Part shown: in pieces, positions 8,393-14,816 of the stretch
Layout of the letters: each line of letters starts with the position of its first letter
Numbering within the stretch: position 1 is the first letter of the stretch
Origin: Nocardioidaceae bacterium
GTDB lineage: Bacteria > Actinomycetota > Actinomycetes > Propionibacteriales > Nocardioidaceae
DNA length: 47,392 bases
Reading direction: 5' to 3'
Assembly: GCA_013698185.1 (NCBI GenBank)
Contig: JACCVL010000128.1
Coordinates: 1 to 47,392, forward strand
Notes under the pieces: generated by a model
Databases searched by the model: none
What the model was told of the DNA's origin: nothing
Seen by the model: the letters and a program-made list of their open reading frames with translations, nothing else
Translations under genes and position numbers: made by a program

Positions 8393-8779
8393 TCAGTCCA
8401 GACATCCGGCGAGGCGCCACTGGCCGGTCTCGCCCTCGAGCACGAGATCGAACACGCCTCGTACGCCGGGATCGTCGGGATGCACCAGGCCAAGACGACC
8501 GAGGGTGGCATCCACGCGCCACACCTCGTGCTCCGCAACGAGAGTCGCCACCGACGTCACCGGCAGCTCGGCACCGGTGTCGACGTGCTGGCTGCCGACG
8601 TGCTGGGTGCCAAGCAGACCACGCACGGCATGGTGCTCCCACCACGGTGGGGTCTCCACCCATTGGCCGACGACAGCGCGCACCCGCCACAGCCGGTCGC
8701 GCCAGACGAACTGATCGGGCCCCTCGACCCCGTCGACCAGCCCTCTGCGGACCGCGACAGGCTCGTTGTAGCGACGCAT
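8393..8779 (-). CDS. DUF6504 family protein
   Basis: 128 residues from ATG 8777-8779, with GGGAGGGG eight bases upstream. The start RRYNEPVAVRR and the Trp/Arg-rich segment FVWRDRLWRVRAVVGQWVETPPWW are typical of DUF6504, a small beta-rich family found beside Y-family and C-family error-prone polymerase genes in actinobacteria. No catalytic motif is evident. It is the first gene of the LexA-box operon and is followed at a distance of two bases by the HEPN gene. Function is not known. Confidence 0.8.
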   Translation of the reverse strand: MRRYNEPVAVRRGLVDGVEGPDQFVWRDRLWRVRAVVGQWVETPPWWEHHAVRGLLGTQHVGSQHVDTGAELPVTSVATLVAEHEVWRVDATLGRLGLVHPDDPGVRGVFDLVLEGETGQWRLAGCLD

Positions 8780-8837
8780 CTCATCCACCCCTCCCGTGCT
8801 CGGCTCCCCCGGCACCGGGTGGCGACGGGCAAACGCC

Positions 8838-8907
8838 AGGGGAAGTGACGTCGACGGCGGACCGCCGGATCGGACGAGAGACTTCCCCTCCCCCGCCCGA
8901 TCCGGCG
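8838..8907 (-). promoter_or_regulatory. Leader RNA fold (candidate H-type pseudoknot) of the dnaE2 operon
   Basis: Two interlocking perfect helices can form in the RNA read from the minus strand. Helix 1 pairs 8897-8907 with 8863-8873 (11 bp, GC-rich). Helix 2 pairs 8881-8889 (ACTTCCCCT on the plus strand), inside the loop of helix 1, with 8838-8846 (AGGGGAAGT), downstream of it. The connecting loops are 7, 7 and 16 nt, the geometry of an H-type pseudoknot. It ends about 58 nt before the DUF6504 start codon. The ~240-nt leader carries no other visible promoter. This is a by-eye prediction. Confidence 0.4.
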
Positions 8908-8991
8908 ACCCGCACCGACAGCCGTGGGGTCGAGGCACGACCGTCGGCGCGGAGTCCACCTGTGAAGAGCGGCGCCGCGAGCACCGGCCCT

Positions 8992-9023
8992 CCTCGTGTT
9001 CGAACGCATGTTCGAACACGAGG
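8992..9023. promoter_or_regulatory. LexA (SOS) operator with extended palindrome
   Basis: The core CGAACGCATGTTCG fits the Gram-positive SOS box CGAAC-N4-GTTCG. It is embedded in a longer perfect inverted repeat: 14-bp arms (8992-9005 and 9010-9023) around the 4-bp centre GCAT. It covers the predicted transcription start of the DUF6504-HEPN-dnaE2 operon, so bound LexA would block initiation and RecA-triggered LexA cleavage would induce the operon. It lies about 80 bp upstream of the ybaK-like promoter on the other strand and probably does not affect it. Confidence 0.85.
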
Positions 9024-9026
9024 AAC

Positions 9027-9055
9027 AGTAGACCTCGCCGCCGACACCGCGTCAA
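9027..9055 (-). promoter_or_regulatory. Promoter of the dnaE2 operon
   Basis: On the minus strand TTGACG (9050-9055) is followed after 17 bp by TCTACT (9027-9032); an alternative -10 TACTGT (9025-9030) would have a 19-bp spacer. The predicted start near 9019-9021 is inside the LexA palindrome. No TA dinucleotide, hence no TANNNT box, occurs on this strand between the operator and the DUF6504 start, so this is the only visible promoter and implies a ~240-nt leader. Confidence 0.65.
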
Positions 9056-9102
9056 CCGCTCGACCGGTATCGACCGGTTCGCGGTGTGTCGGCGCGCCGC
9101 AC

Positions 9103-9108
9103 TAGCGT
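9103..9108 (+). promoter_or_regulatory. -10 element of a leaderless promoter (ybaK-like gene)
   Basis: TAGCGT ends six bases before the ATG at 9115, so transcription would start at or next to the start codon. There is no ribosome-binding site. It is one of a group of similar sites in this window (see findings). Confidence 0.6.
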
Positions 9109-9114
9109 CAACCC

Positions 9115-9651
9115 ATGACTGCGACCGACCCCGAGCGCGCGGATGCGGGCAGCCAGACGCCATCAACGCAGGCAACGGCGAGTGCGCACCGCTCGGTGGT
9201 CCGGATGCGGGCGGAGCTGGCCGCGTTGGGCGCGACCGGGGAGATCCGGGTGCTGCCCGACTCCGCCCGCACCGCTGCCGAGGCTGCGGCCGCGCTCGGT
9301 TGCGAGGTCGGCGCGATCGCCAGCAGCCTGGTGTTCGACGCCGGCGGCGAACCGGTGTTGGTGGTGACCTCCGGAGCGCACCGCGTCGACACCGCCAAGG
9401 TCGCCGCCGACCACGGACTCGCGCCGTTGCGCCGGGCCAGCCCCGACTTCGTCCGCACGCACACCGGGCAGGCCATCGGTGGGGTCGCTCCGGTGGGCCA
9501 CCCCTCGCCGGTGCGTACGTTCGTCGACCGATGGCTGTCCCGACACGAGACGGTGTGGGCCGCCGGTGGCCACCCGCATGCGGTGTTCCCCACGACGTGT
9601 GACGAGCTCGTGCGCATGACCGGCGGCACGCTCACCGACGTCGCCAGCTGA
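9115..9651 (+). CDS. YbaK/EbsC family protein (aminoacyl-tRNA deacylase type)
   Basis: 178 residues. After a ~30-residue variable N-terminus, the YbaK fold is recognisable from AAEAAAALGCEVGAIASSLVFDAGGEPVLVVTSG, the conserved lysine context DTAKVAADHGL, and GQAIGGVAPVGHP near the end. Family members hydrolyse mischarged tRNAs (for example Cys- or Ala-tRNAPro) in the cytoplasm as stand-alone editing factors. The ATG at 9115 is preceded by a TAGCGT box rather than a Shine-Dalgarno sequence, supporting a leaderless mRNA starting exactly here. It is divergent from the SOS operon. Confidence 0.88.
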   Translation: MTATDPERADAGSQTPSTQATASAHRSVVRMRAELAALGATGEIRVLPDSARTAAEAAAALGCEVGAIASSLVFDAGGEPVLVVTSGAHRVDTAKVAADHGLAPLRRASPDFVRTHTGQAIGGVAPVGHPSPVRTFVDRWLSRHETVWAAGGHPHAVFPTTCDELVRMTGGTLTDVAS

Positions 9652-9675
9652 CTGCTCGGCCGCCTGTCCGCCCGT

Positions 9676-9714
9676 TCAGCCCCTGGTCAGCCGGTGTCGG
9701 GCACGATGTACTGC
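9676..9714 (+). promoter_or_regulatory. Promoter and possible response-regulator repeats of the OmpR-type system
   Basis: TCAGCC occurs twice with an 11-bp period (9676-9681 and 9687-9692), the spacing expected for tandem binding of OmpR-type regulators, and the second copy ends 16 bp before TACTGC (9709-9714), a possible -10. GTTCAGC recurs at 11839-11845 before the PepSY-like gene. The assignment is inferred from spacing and repetition only. Confidence 0.3.
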
Positions 9715-9748
9715 CCCCACCCGACCCTGACCGGAGGAGGCGCAGCCG

Positions 9749-10426
9749 GTGCGCGTGCTGGTGGTCGAGGACGAGACCTCGCTGGCCGACGGCATCCGTC
9801 GTGGCCTGGAGGCCGAGGGCTACGCCGTGGACGTCGTCGGCGACGGCGCCGAGGCACTGTGGATGGCGACGGAGTACCCCTACGGCGCGGTCGTCCTCGA
9901 CGTCATGCTGCCGGGTATGGACGGCTTCGCGGTCTGTGCCGCCCTGCGCGCGCGGGAGGTCTGGACGCCGGTCCTGGTCCTGACGGCGCGAGACGGCGAG
10001 CGGGACGAGGCCCGGGCGCTCGACACCGGTGCCGACGACTTCCTCGCCAAGCCGTTCAGCTTCGTGGTGCTGACCGCGCGGCTGCGGGCGCTGCTGCGGC
10101 GCGGCGCCGACCGACGACCCACCGTTCTCGCCGCGGGTGACCTGCGGCTCGACCCCGGCGCCCGCCGGGTGTGGCGCGGGGACACCGAGGTGGAGCTGAC
10201 CGCGCGCGAGACCTCACTGCTGGAGTTCCTGCTACGGCGGCAGGGGGAGGCGGTGACCAAGAAGTCCGTCCTCGACCACGTGTGGGACGACCGGTTCGAG
10301 GGGGACCCCAACATCGTCGAGGTCTACGTCCGGCGGTTGCGTAACAAGCTGGACCGTCCGTTCCGCCGAGAGGCGATCACGACCATTCGCGGCGTCGGTT
10401 ACCGGCTCGAGGTCGACGGTGGCTGA
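9749..10426 (+). CDS. OmpR/PhoB-family response regulator
   Basis: 225 residues from GTG 9749, with GGAGGAGG nine bases upstream. The receiver domain has the acidic pocket VVEDE, phosphoacceptor Asp51 (VVLDVMLPGMDG), Thr79 and Lys101 (LAKPFS). A winged-helix DNA-binding domain (about 128-222) ends in the canonical TIRGVGYRLE. It would activate or repress target promoters on phosphorylation by the downstream histidine kinase, whose start overlaps it by eight bases. Likely targets include its own promoter and the PepSY-like gene. Confidence 0.95.
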   Translation: MRVLVVEDETSLADGIRRGLEAEGYAVDVVGDGAEALWMATEYPYGAVVLDVMLPGMDGFAVCAALRAREVWTPVLVLTARDGERDEARALDTGADDFLAKPFSFVVLTARLRALLRRGADRRPTVLAAGDLRLDPGARRVWRGDTEVELTARETSLLEFLLRRQGEAVTKKSVLDHVWDDRFEGDPNIVEVYVRRLRNKLDRPFRREAITTIRGVGYRLEVDGG

Positions 10427-11834
10427 GCGCGGTAGCCCAGCCACGCACCGACCGGCGCCCGGACAAGCCCTCCCGTCCGGGCGTCTGCGCTCGGTACGGA
10501 CGCGGACCACGGCAGCGGTCGTGGTCGTGGTCGGCCTGGTCGCCGTCGGCGGCGCCATCGCGCTGGTGGCTGCCCTGGGACGTTCGCTCACCGACGAGCT
10601 CGCGTCGGTCGCTGAGCTGCGTGCGGAGGAGATTGTCCGCACCCTGGAGTCCGGCACGGACCCCGCTCAGCTCGACCTGTCCCGGGAGGAGGACCGGTTC
10701 GTCCAGGTGCTCACTCCCGATCGGGCCATCGCCGCGGCAAGCGAAGGCGCGGGCGGCGCTCTCCTCGCCGACCCACCCGCTCCTGGGCAGGGTCTGGTGG
10801 AGGCCGCGGGCCCGCCTGGAGACGGTGGTGAGCGGTACGTCGTCGTGGCCGAGCAGACCGATGGGCCGGCGGGGCAGCCGGCGCTGACCGTACTGGTCGG
10901 CCAGGAGTCGGAGTCGGTCCAGGAGTCGATCGACGCCTTGACCGCGACGCTCCAACCTGCCGTTCCGCTGGTCGTCGCCCTGGTGGGGCTGGCCACCTGG
11001 TGGCTGGTGGGACGCGCGCTCGCGCCGGTAGAAGCCATCCGTCGCCAGGTCGAAGACGTGTCCGCGGCTCGGCTCGCCGCCAGGATCCCGGTTCCACCGA
11101 CCGGTGACGAGGTGGCAAGGCTTGCCACCACGATGAACGCGATGCTCGAGCGGCTCGAGGCCTCGCAGGAGCGCCAGCGACGGTTCGTCTCCGACGCCAG
11201 CCACGAGCTCCGCTCCCCCGCTGCCGCCATCCGGCAGCACGCCGAGGTCAGCCTCGCCCATCCCGACAGCGTGAGCACCGAGAATTTGGCCGGCATCGTG
11301 CTGGCGGAGGCCCGGCGGCTCGAACAACTGGTCGCACACCTGCTGCTGCTGGCCCGCAGCGACGAGGGTGCGTTGACGCCTGCCGCCCACCCGGTCGATC
11401 TCGACGACCTCGTCCTGGAGGAGGCGACCCGGCTGCGGGCGTACGGCGAGGTCGCCACCGACGTCACCGCTGTCTCGGCGGGCCGGGTCCGTGGTGACGC
11501 CGCCCTGCTGCGCCGACTCGTGAGCAACCTGCTCGACAACGCGGCCCACCATGCCCGCTCCACGGTGAGCGTCGCCCTCGCCGAGACCAGCGACCACGAG
11601 GTCCGACTGCGCGTGGACGACGACGGACCGGGGATTCCCCCCGAGCAGCGCACCCGCGTCCTCGACCGGTTCGTCCGCCTCGACGAGGCCAGGGCTCGCG
11701 GCCGCGGCGGTGTGGGGCTGGGGCTGTCCATCGTGCAGGCGGTGGTCCTTGCGCACGGTGGACGCATCGAGGTGGCCGAGGCACCCCGCGGCGGGGCACG
11801 GATCGATGTGCATCTGCCTGCCTTCGACGGCTGA
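10419..11834 (+). CDS. Sensor histidine kinase (HAMP-HisKA-HATPase)
   Basis: 471 residues from a GTG at 10419 inside the end of the response regulator gene. Two membrane helices (about 31-54 and 179-200) flank a ~125-residue extracytoplasmic sensor. HAMP follows, then HisKA with FVSDASHELRSPAAAI (His262 phosphorylated), and HATPase_c with NLLDNAAHHA, VDDDGPGIP and GGVGLGLSIVQAVV. It is a CutS/TrcS-like architecture. The sensor region has no recognised ligand motif. It forms a two-component operon with the response regulator and is followed by a PepSY-like gene, a frequent association. Confidence 0.94.
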   Translation: MAERGSPATHRPAPGQALPSGRLRSVRTRTTAAVVVVVGLVAVGGAIALVAALGRSLTDELASVAELRAEEIVRTLESGTDPAQLDLSREEDRFVQVLTPDRAIAAASEGAGGALLADPPAPGQGLVEAAGPPGDGGERYVVVAEQTDGPAGQPALTVLVGQESESVQESIDALTATLQPAVPLVVALVGLATWWLVGRALAPVEAIRRQVEDVSAARLAARIPVPPTGDEVARLATTMNAMLERLEASQERQRRFVSDASHELRSPAAAIRQHAEVSLAHPDSVSTENLAGIVLAEARRLEQLVAHLLLLARSDEGALTPAAHPVDLDDLVLEEATRLRAYGEVATDVTAVSAGRVRGDAALLRRLVSNLLDNAAHHARSTVSVALAETSDHEVRLRVDDDGPGIPPEQRTRVLDRFVRLDEARARGRGGVGLGLSIVQAVVLAHGGRIEVAEAPRGGARIDVHLPAFDG

Positions 11835-11866
11835 CCGCGTTCAGCGTGGTGACAGGTGAGGCCGTC

Positions 11867-11872
11867 TAACCT
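11867..11872 (+). promoter_or_regulatory. -10 element before the PepSY-like gene
   Basis: TAACCT lies 40 bp before the ATG at 11912, which has a good GGAGGA site. A GTTCAGC copy (11839-11845), shared with the promoter of the two-component system, lies about 22 bp upstream, in the -35 region. It could be a response-regulator-dependent promoter. Confidence 0.35.
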
Positions 11873-11911
11873 CGTACCGGACGCACCACCGACCACCACG
11901 GAGGAACCATC

Positions 11912-12265
11912 ATGCAACGCCGCACCCAGATCGCAGTTGCCGGTGTCGCGGCCGTCGTCGGTCTCGGCTTCGGCACCGGAGCGGTCGTCACCGCGAGCAC
12001 CGGCGACGACGAGCCCGACACCGCCATCAGCGGTGCCGACGCCGAACGCGCCGAGCGGGCCGCCCTCGACGCCGTCGGCGGGGGGACCGTCACCGGCACC
12101 GAGGTGGACGACGAGCAGAGCGCGTACGAGGTCGAGGTCACCCGCGGCGATGGCACCCAGGTCGACGTTCAGCTCGACGAGGCCTTCCGGATCGTCGGCC
12201 AGGAGGACGACGGGACAGGTGACGACGGCGAACAGGGCGACGATCAGTCCGAATCAGGAAACTGA
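11912..12265 (+). CDS. Secreted acidic PepSY-like protein
   Basis: 117 residues from ATG 11912 with GGAGGA seven bases upstream. A basic N-terminus and hydrophobic stretch IAVAGVAAVVGLGFGTGAVVTAS make a signal peptide or anchor. The middle part (AERAALDAVGGGTVTGTEVDDEQSAYEVEVTRGDGTQVDVQLDEAFRIV) matches the PepSY pattern. The C-terminus is a run of Asp/Glu/Gln/Ser. PepSY proteins act outside the membrane and are thought to inhibit peptidases or bind ligands. Its place behind a two-component system suggests it is a target or feedback component. Confidence 0.8.
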   Translation: MQRRTQIAVAGVAAVVGLGFGTGAVVTASTGDDEPDTAISGADAERAERAALDAVGGGTVTGTEVDDEQSAYEVEVTRGDGTQVDVQLDEAFRIVGQEDDGTGDDGEQGDDQSESGN

Positions 12266-12278
12266 CTCACCGCGCTGT

Positions 12279-12299
12279 CGCCGCTGCCGGTCAGCGGCG
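12279..12299. terminator. Hairpin between convergent genes
   Basis: Perfect 8-bp stem CGCCGCTG / CAGCGGCG with loop CCGGT, located just after the PepSY-like stop and overlapping the last codons of the convergent small membrane protein. No T-run follows, as is usual in high-GC actinobacteria. It could stop transcription from both sides. Confidence 0.45.
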
Positions 12300-12557
12300 C
12301 CACTCGTCCACGAAACCGTGCACGATGGTGCGCAGGTAGCGCGGGTCGTCATCGGGGTTGGCATGCTCCTGGACGGCTGCGACCGACAGCAGCACGGTGG
12401 CGATGCCGCAGCACCAGGCCGCGGTGAGCATCAGCTGCCGGCTGGCGGCCACGGGCTCGCCGATGAGCAGTCCCGCGACCAGGGCACAGCCCGCCACCGC
12501 TGCGACGAGAGCCAGCACCCCGAGCAGTGCTCGGATGCGCCGGTCGTGGGAGTTCAC
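12291..12557 (-). CDS. Small hypothetical membrane protein
   Basis: 88 residues from GTG 12555-12557. Two hydrophobic helices are visible (LLGVLALVAAVAGCALVAGLLIG and LMLTAAWCCGIATVLLSVAAV), followed by a hydrophilic tail NPDDDPRYLRTIVHGFVDEWRR. No family recognised. No strong ribosome site precedes it. It lies between the PepSY-like gene (convergent) and metF (same strand, 89 nt upstream; that gap shows nothing clear). Codon-position GC bias looks coding, but expression is not certain. Confidence 0.55.
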   Translation of the reverse strand: MNSHDRRIRALLGVLALVAAVAGCALVAGLLIGEPVAASRQLMLTAAWCCGIATVLLSVAAVQEHANPDDDPRYLRTIVHGFVDEWRR

Positions 12558-12646
12558 GACTCAAGGATCGACACGCCGGCCCTTCGCGGCTTGGTGCCAC
12601 GCCTGGATATCGCCCGAACGGATGAGCGGGCAGAGCCGGTCGGGCC

Positions 12647-13558
12647 TCAGGCATGCACCCCGAGGCCGGCGTGAATCTCGCGAGTCGCCGTCGAGCGGTT
12701 CAGGGTGTAGTAGTGCAGGCCCGGAGCACCCTGCCCGAGCAGCCGGTCGCACATCTCGATGGCCAGCTCGACACCAGCGGAGCGCAACGCCCGCGGATCG
12801 TCGGCATAGGGCGACAACCGATCGACCACCTCCGGCGGCACCTGGGACCCCGACAGCGTCGCGAAGCGCTGCACCTGGGTGAGGCTCGTGATCGGCATGA
12901 TGCCCGGCACGATCGGTAGCTCGCAGCCCAGCACGCGCACCCTGTCGACGAGGCGCAGGTAGTCCTCGGCGCGGAAGAACAGCTGGGTGACCGCGTAGTC
13001 CGCACCAGCCTGAGCCTTGTCGACCAGGAACTGTGCGTCCGCCTCGAGGTCGGCCGCCTCAGGATGCTTCTCCGGAAAGGCCGCCACGCCGACGTCGAAG
13101 TCACCGAGCGACTTGACCAGGCTGACCAGTTGCACAGCGCGGTCCAGGCCGCCGGGGTGCGGCTGCCAGGGGCTGCCCGGCCCCTCGGACGGGTCGCCCC
13201 GCAGCGCCAGCACGTCACGCACACCCGCGTCGGCGTACTGGCCGACCACGCCGCGCAGCTCGGCGATGTCATGGCCGACGCAGGTCAGATGGGCGACCGG
13301 GCGCAGCGTCGTCTCCTCGGCGATGCGCTCGGTGATGCGGACGGTGCGGTCACGCGTGGAGCCACCGGCCCCGTACGTCACCGACACGAACGTCGGCTCC
13401 AGCGGCTCCAGCTGGCGGATCGTGGTCCACAGCTGCCGTTCACCCGCGTCGTCCTTGGGCGGGAAGAACTCGAAGGAGAACGATCGACGCCCCGACGCGA
13501 ACACCGCGCTCAGCCGCTGTTCGCGGCCGCCAGCTGGGTCGTCAGGCTCCGGGGTCAT
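12647..13558 (-). CDS. metF: Methylenetetrahydrofolate reductase
   Basis: 303 residues. The N-terminus FSFEFFPPKDD, followed by VSVTYGAGGSTRDRT, HLTCVGHDIAEL, VLALRGDP and GADYAVTQLFF, is diagnostic of the FAD-dependent MTHFR TIM barrel, which reduces 5,10-methylene-THF to 5-methyl-THF for methionine synthesis. The ATG at 13558 is preceded by TAGGCT (13566-13571) with a 7-nt gap and no ribosome site, so the mRNA is probably leaderless. It is divergent from the polyprenyl synthase, matching the Rv2172c-Rv2173 pair in mycobacteria. Confidence 0.95.
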   Translation of the reverse strand: MTPEPDDPAGGREQRLSAVFASGRRSFSFEFFPPKDDAGERQLWTTIRQLEPLEPTFVSVTYGAGGSTRDRTVRITERIAEETTLRPVAHLTCVGHDIAELRGVVGQYADAGVRDVLALRGDPSEGPGSPWQPHPGGLDRAVQLVSLVKSLGDFDVGVAAFPEKHPEAADLEADAQFLVDKAQAGADYAVTQLFFRAEDYLRLVDRVRVLGCELPIVPGIMPITSLTQVQRFATLSGSQVPPEVVDRLSPYADDPRALRSAGVELAIEMCDRLLGQGAPGLHYYTLNRSTATREIHAGLGVHA

Positions 13559-13565
13559 GCCACCC

Positions 13566-13602
13566 AGCCTAAGGCGCCCGGTCCCGCCCCGGCGGCTAGT
13601 CT
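13566..13602. promoter_or_regulatory. Back-to-back leaderless promoters of metF and polyprenyl synthase
   Basis: On the minus strand TAGGCT (13566-13571) ends 7 nt before the metF ATG. On the plus strand TAGTCT (13597-13602) ends 7 nt before the GTG of the polyprenyl synthase (13610). Neither start has a ribosome-binding site, and the whole divergent spacer is only 51 bp. No clear -35 boxes. Confidence 0.55.
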
Positions 13603-13609
13603 CGACCCC

Positions 13610-14707
13610 GTGCCGAGGCCGAGCGCCGAGATCGAGGTCGCTGCAGCAATCGCGAGGGTCGATGCCCGCCTCACCGACTTTCTGTCCGCACGCCGTGAAC
13701 TGCTGTGTGCAGCGGGTCCGGAGACGGCCGCCCTCATCGACGAGGCCACCGTCGCGGTCGCCGGCGGCAAGCGGCTACGAGCGGCCTTCTGCCTGGCCGG
13801 CTGGCAGGCAGCGGGCGGTCGCGTCGACGACGACCGGGCCGTGTGCGCGTCGGCCGCGCTGGAGCTGCTGCAGGCCAGCGCCCTGGTACACGACGACCTG
13901 ATGGACGGTTCGGACACCAGGCGCGGACGACCGGCGGCGCACCGCGCGTTCGAGCAGCGCCACCTCGATGCCGGGTGGGTCGGCGACCCAGCACGGTTCG
14001 GGACGGGCTCGGCCATCCTGCTCGGCGACCTGCTGCTCACCTGGGCGCACGAGGCGTTGCGCTCGAGCGGGTTCGATGCCGTGACGACGGACCGGGCCGC
14101 ACCGGTCTTCGACGCCTGCACGACCGAGGTGACCGCCGGGCAGTATCTCGACCTGGTCAGCCAGGCGACCGGTGCCAGCGACGAGGACCTGGCCCTGCGG
14201 GTGGTGCGTTTCAAGTCCGCCTCGTACACCGTCGTCCGACCGCTGCACCTCGGTGCCGCGCTGGCCGGAGCGAAAGGTGGGCTGCTCGGGGAGCTAGCGA
14301 CCTATGGCGAGCCGGTCGGCATCGCCTACCAGCTGCGTGACGATGTGCTGGGTGTCTTCGGCGATCCCGAACAGACCGGCAAGCCCGCCGGGGACGATCT
14401 GCGCGAGGGCAAGCGCACGGTGCTGCTGGCCCGCACCGTCGAACGCACCGACGAGGCCGGTCGGGCCCTGCTGACCCGTTGCGTCGGCGACCCCGCACTC
14501 GACCCGGCCGCGGTAAACAGGCTGCGCGAGCTGATCGTGTCGAGCGGTGCGTTGGCCAGCATCGAGCAGACCATCGCCGAGCTGGAGGTGCAGGCGGGTG
14601 TCGCGCTGGATGCCGTCGTGGCGGCGGCGACCGACCCACGCGGCGGCACCGCGACGCGTGCGACGCTGGAGACGCTCACCTCGGCTGCCCTGCGGCGCGA
14701 CCGCTGA
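13610..14707 (+). CDS. Polyprenyl (geranylgeranyl-type) diphosphate synthase
   Basis: 365 residues from GTG 13610. First Asp-rich motif DDLMD at 95-99 (LVHDDLMDGSDTRRG), second motif YQLRDDVLGVFGD (Asp244, Asp245), and the basic GGKRLR at 52-57 that binds IPP. These condense IPP units with an allylic diphosphate to make C20 or longer isoprenoid chains for quinones, carotenoids or polyprenyl phosphate carriers. Synteny suggests an orthologue of mycobacterial idsA2 (Rv2173). Bulky residues before the first motif that set chain length cannot be interpreted reliably here. The longer upstream frame overlaps metF and is rejected. Confidence 0.93.
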   Translation: MPRPSAEIEVAAAIARVDARLTDFLSARRELLCAAGPETAALIDEATVAVAGGKRLRAAFCLAGWQAAGGRVDDDRAVCASAALELLQASALVHDDLMDGSDTRRGRPAAHRAFEQRHLDAGWVGDPARFGTGSAILLGDLLLTWAHEALRSSGFDAVTTDRAAPVFDACTTEVTAGQYLDLVSQATGASDEDLALRVVRFKSASYTVVRPLHLGAALAGAKGGLLGELATYGEPVGIAYQLRDDVLGVFGDPEQTGKPAGDDLREGKRTVLLARTVERTDEAGRALLTRCVGDPALDPAAVNRLRELIVSSGALASIEQTIAELEVQAGVALDAVVAAATDPRGGTATRATLETLTSAALRRDR

Positions 14708-14816
14708 CAGACCGGGCAGGCCACGCCGGTAGCCGCCTCATCCGGGGCTGCGCGGCGCACTCGGCCTACGATCGGTTCGTCTGCTGTCAGCCCATCGCGC
14801 ACGAGGAGACCAGCAC

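Noticed and set aside
7930-8538. N-terminal extension of DnaE2 across the HEPN gene
   Set aside because: The frame is open, but the extension has no PHP-like or other recognisable sequence, and the GTG at 7929 in a GTGA overlap precedes the conserved FVHLHVASGYS start.
8557-9047. Small frames in the leader of the dnaE2 operon as an extra gene (for example imuA remnant)
   Set aside because: The predicted peptides are Arg/Gly/Pro-rich, show no RecA- or Y-family motif, and have no ribosome site.
13064-13609. Upstream extension of the polyprenyl synthase through metF
   Set aside because: It is antisense to metF, and the GTG at 13610 is preceded by a -10 box and begins the conserved protein.
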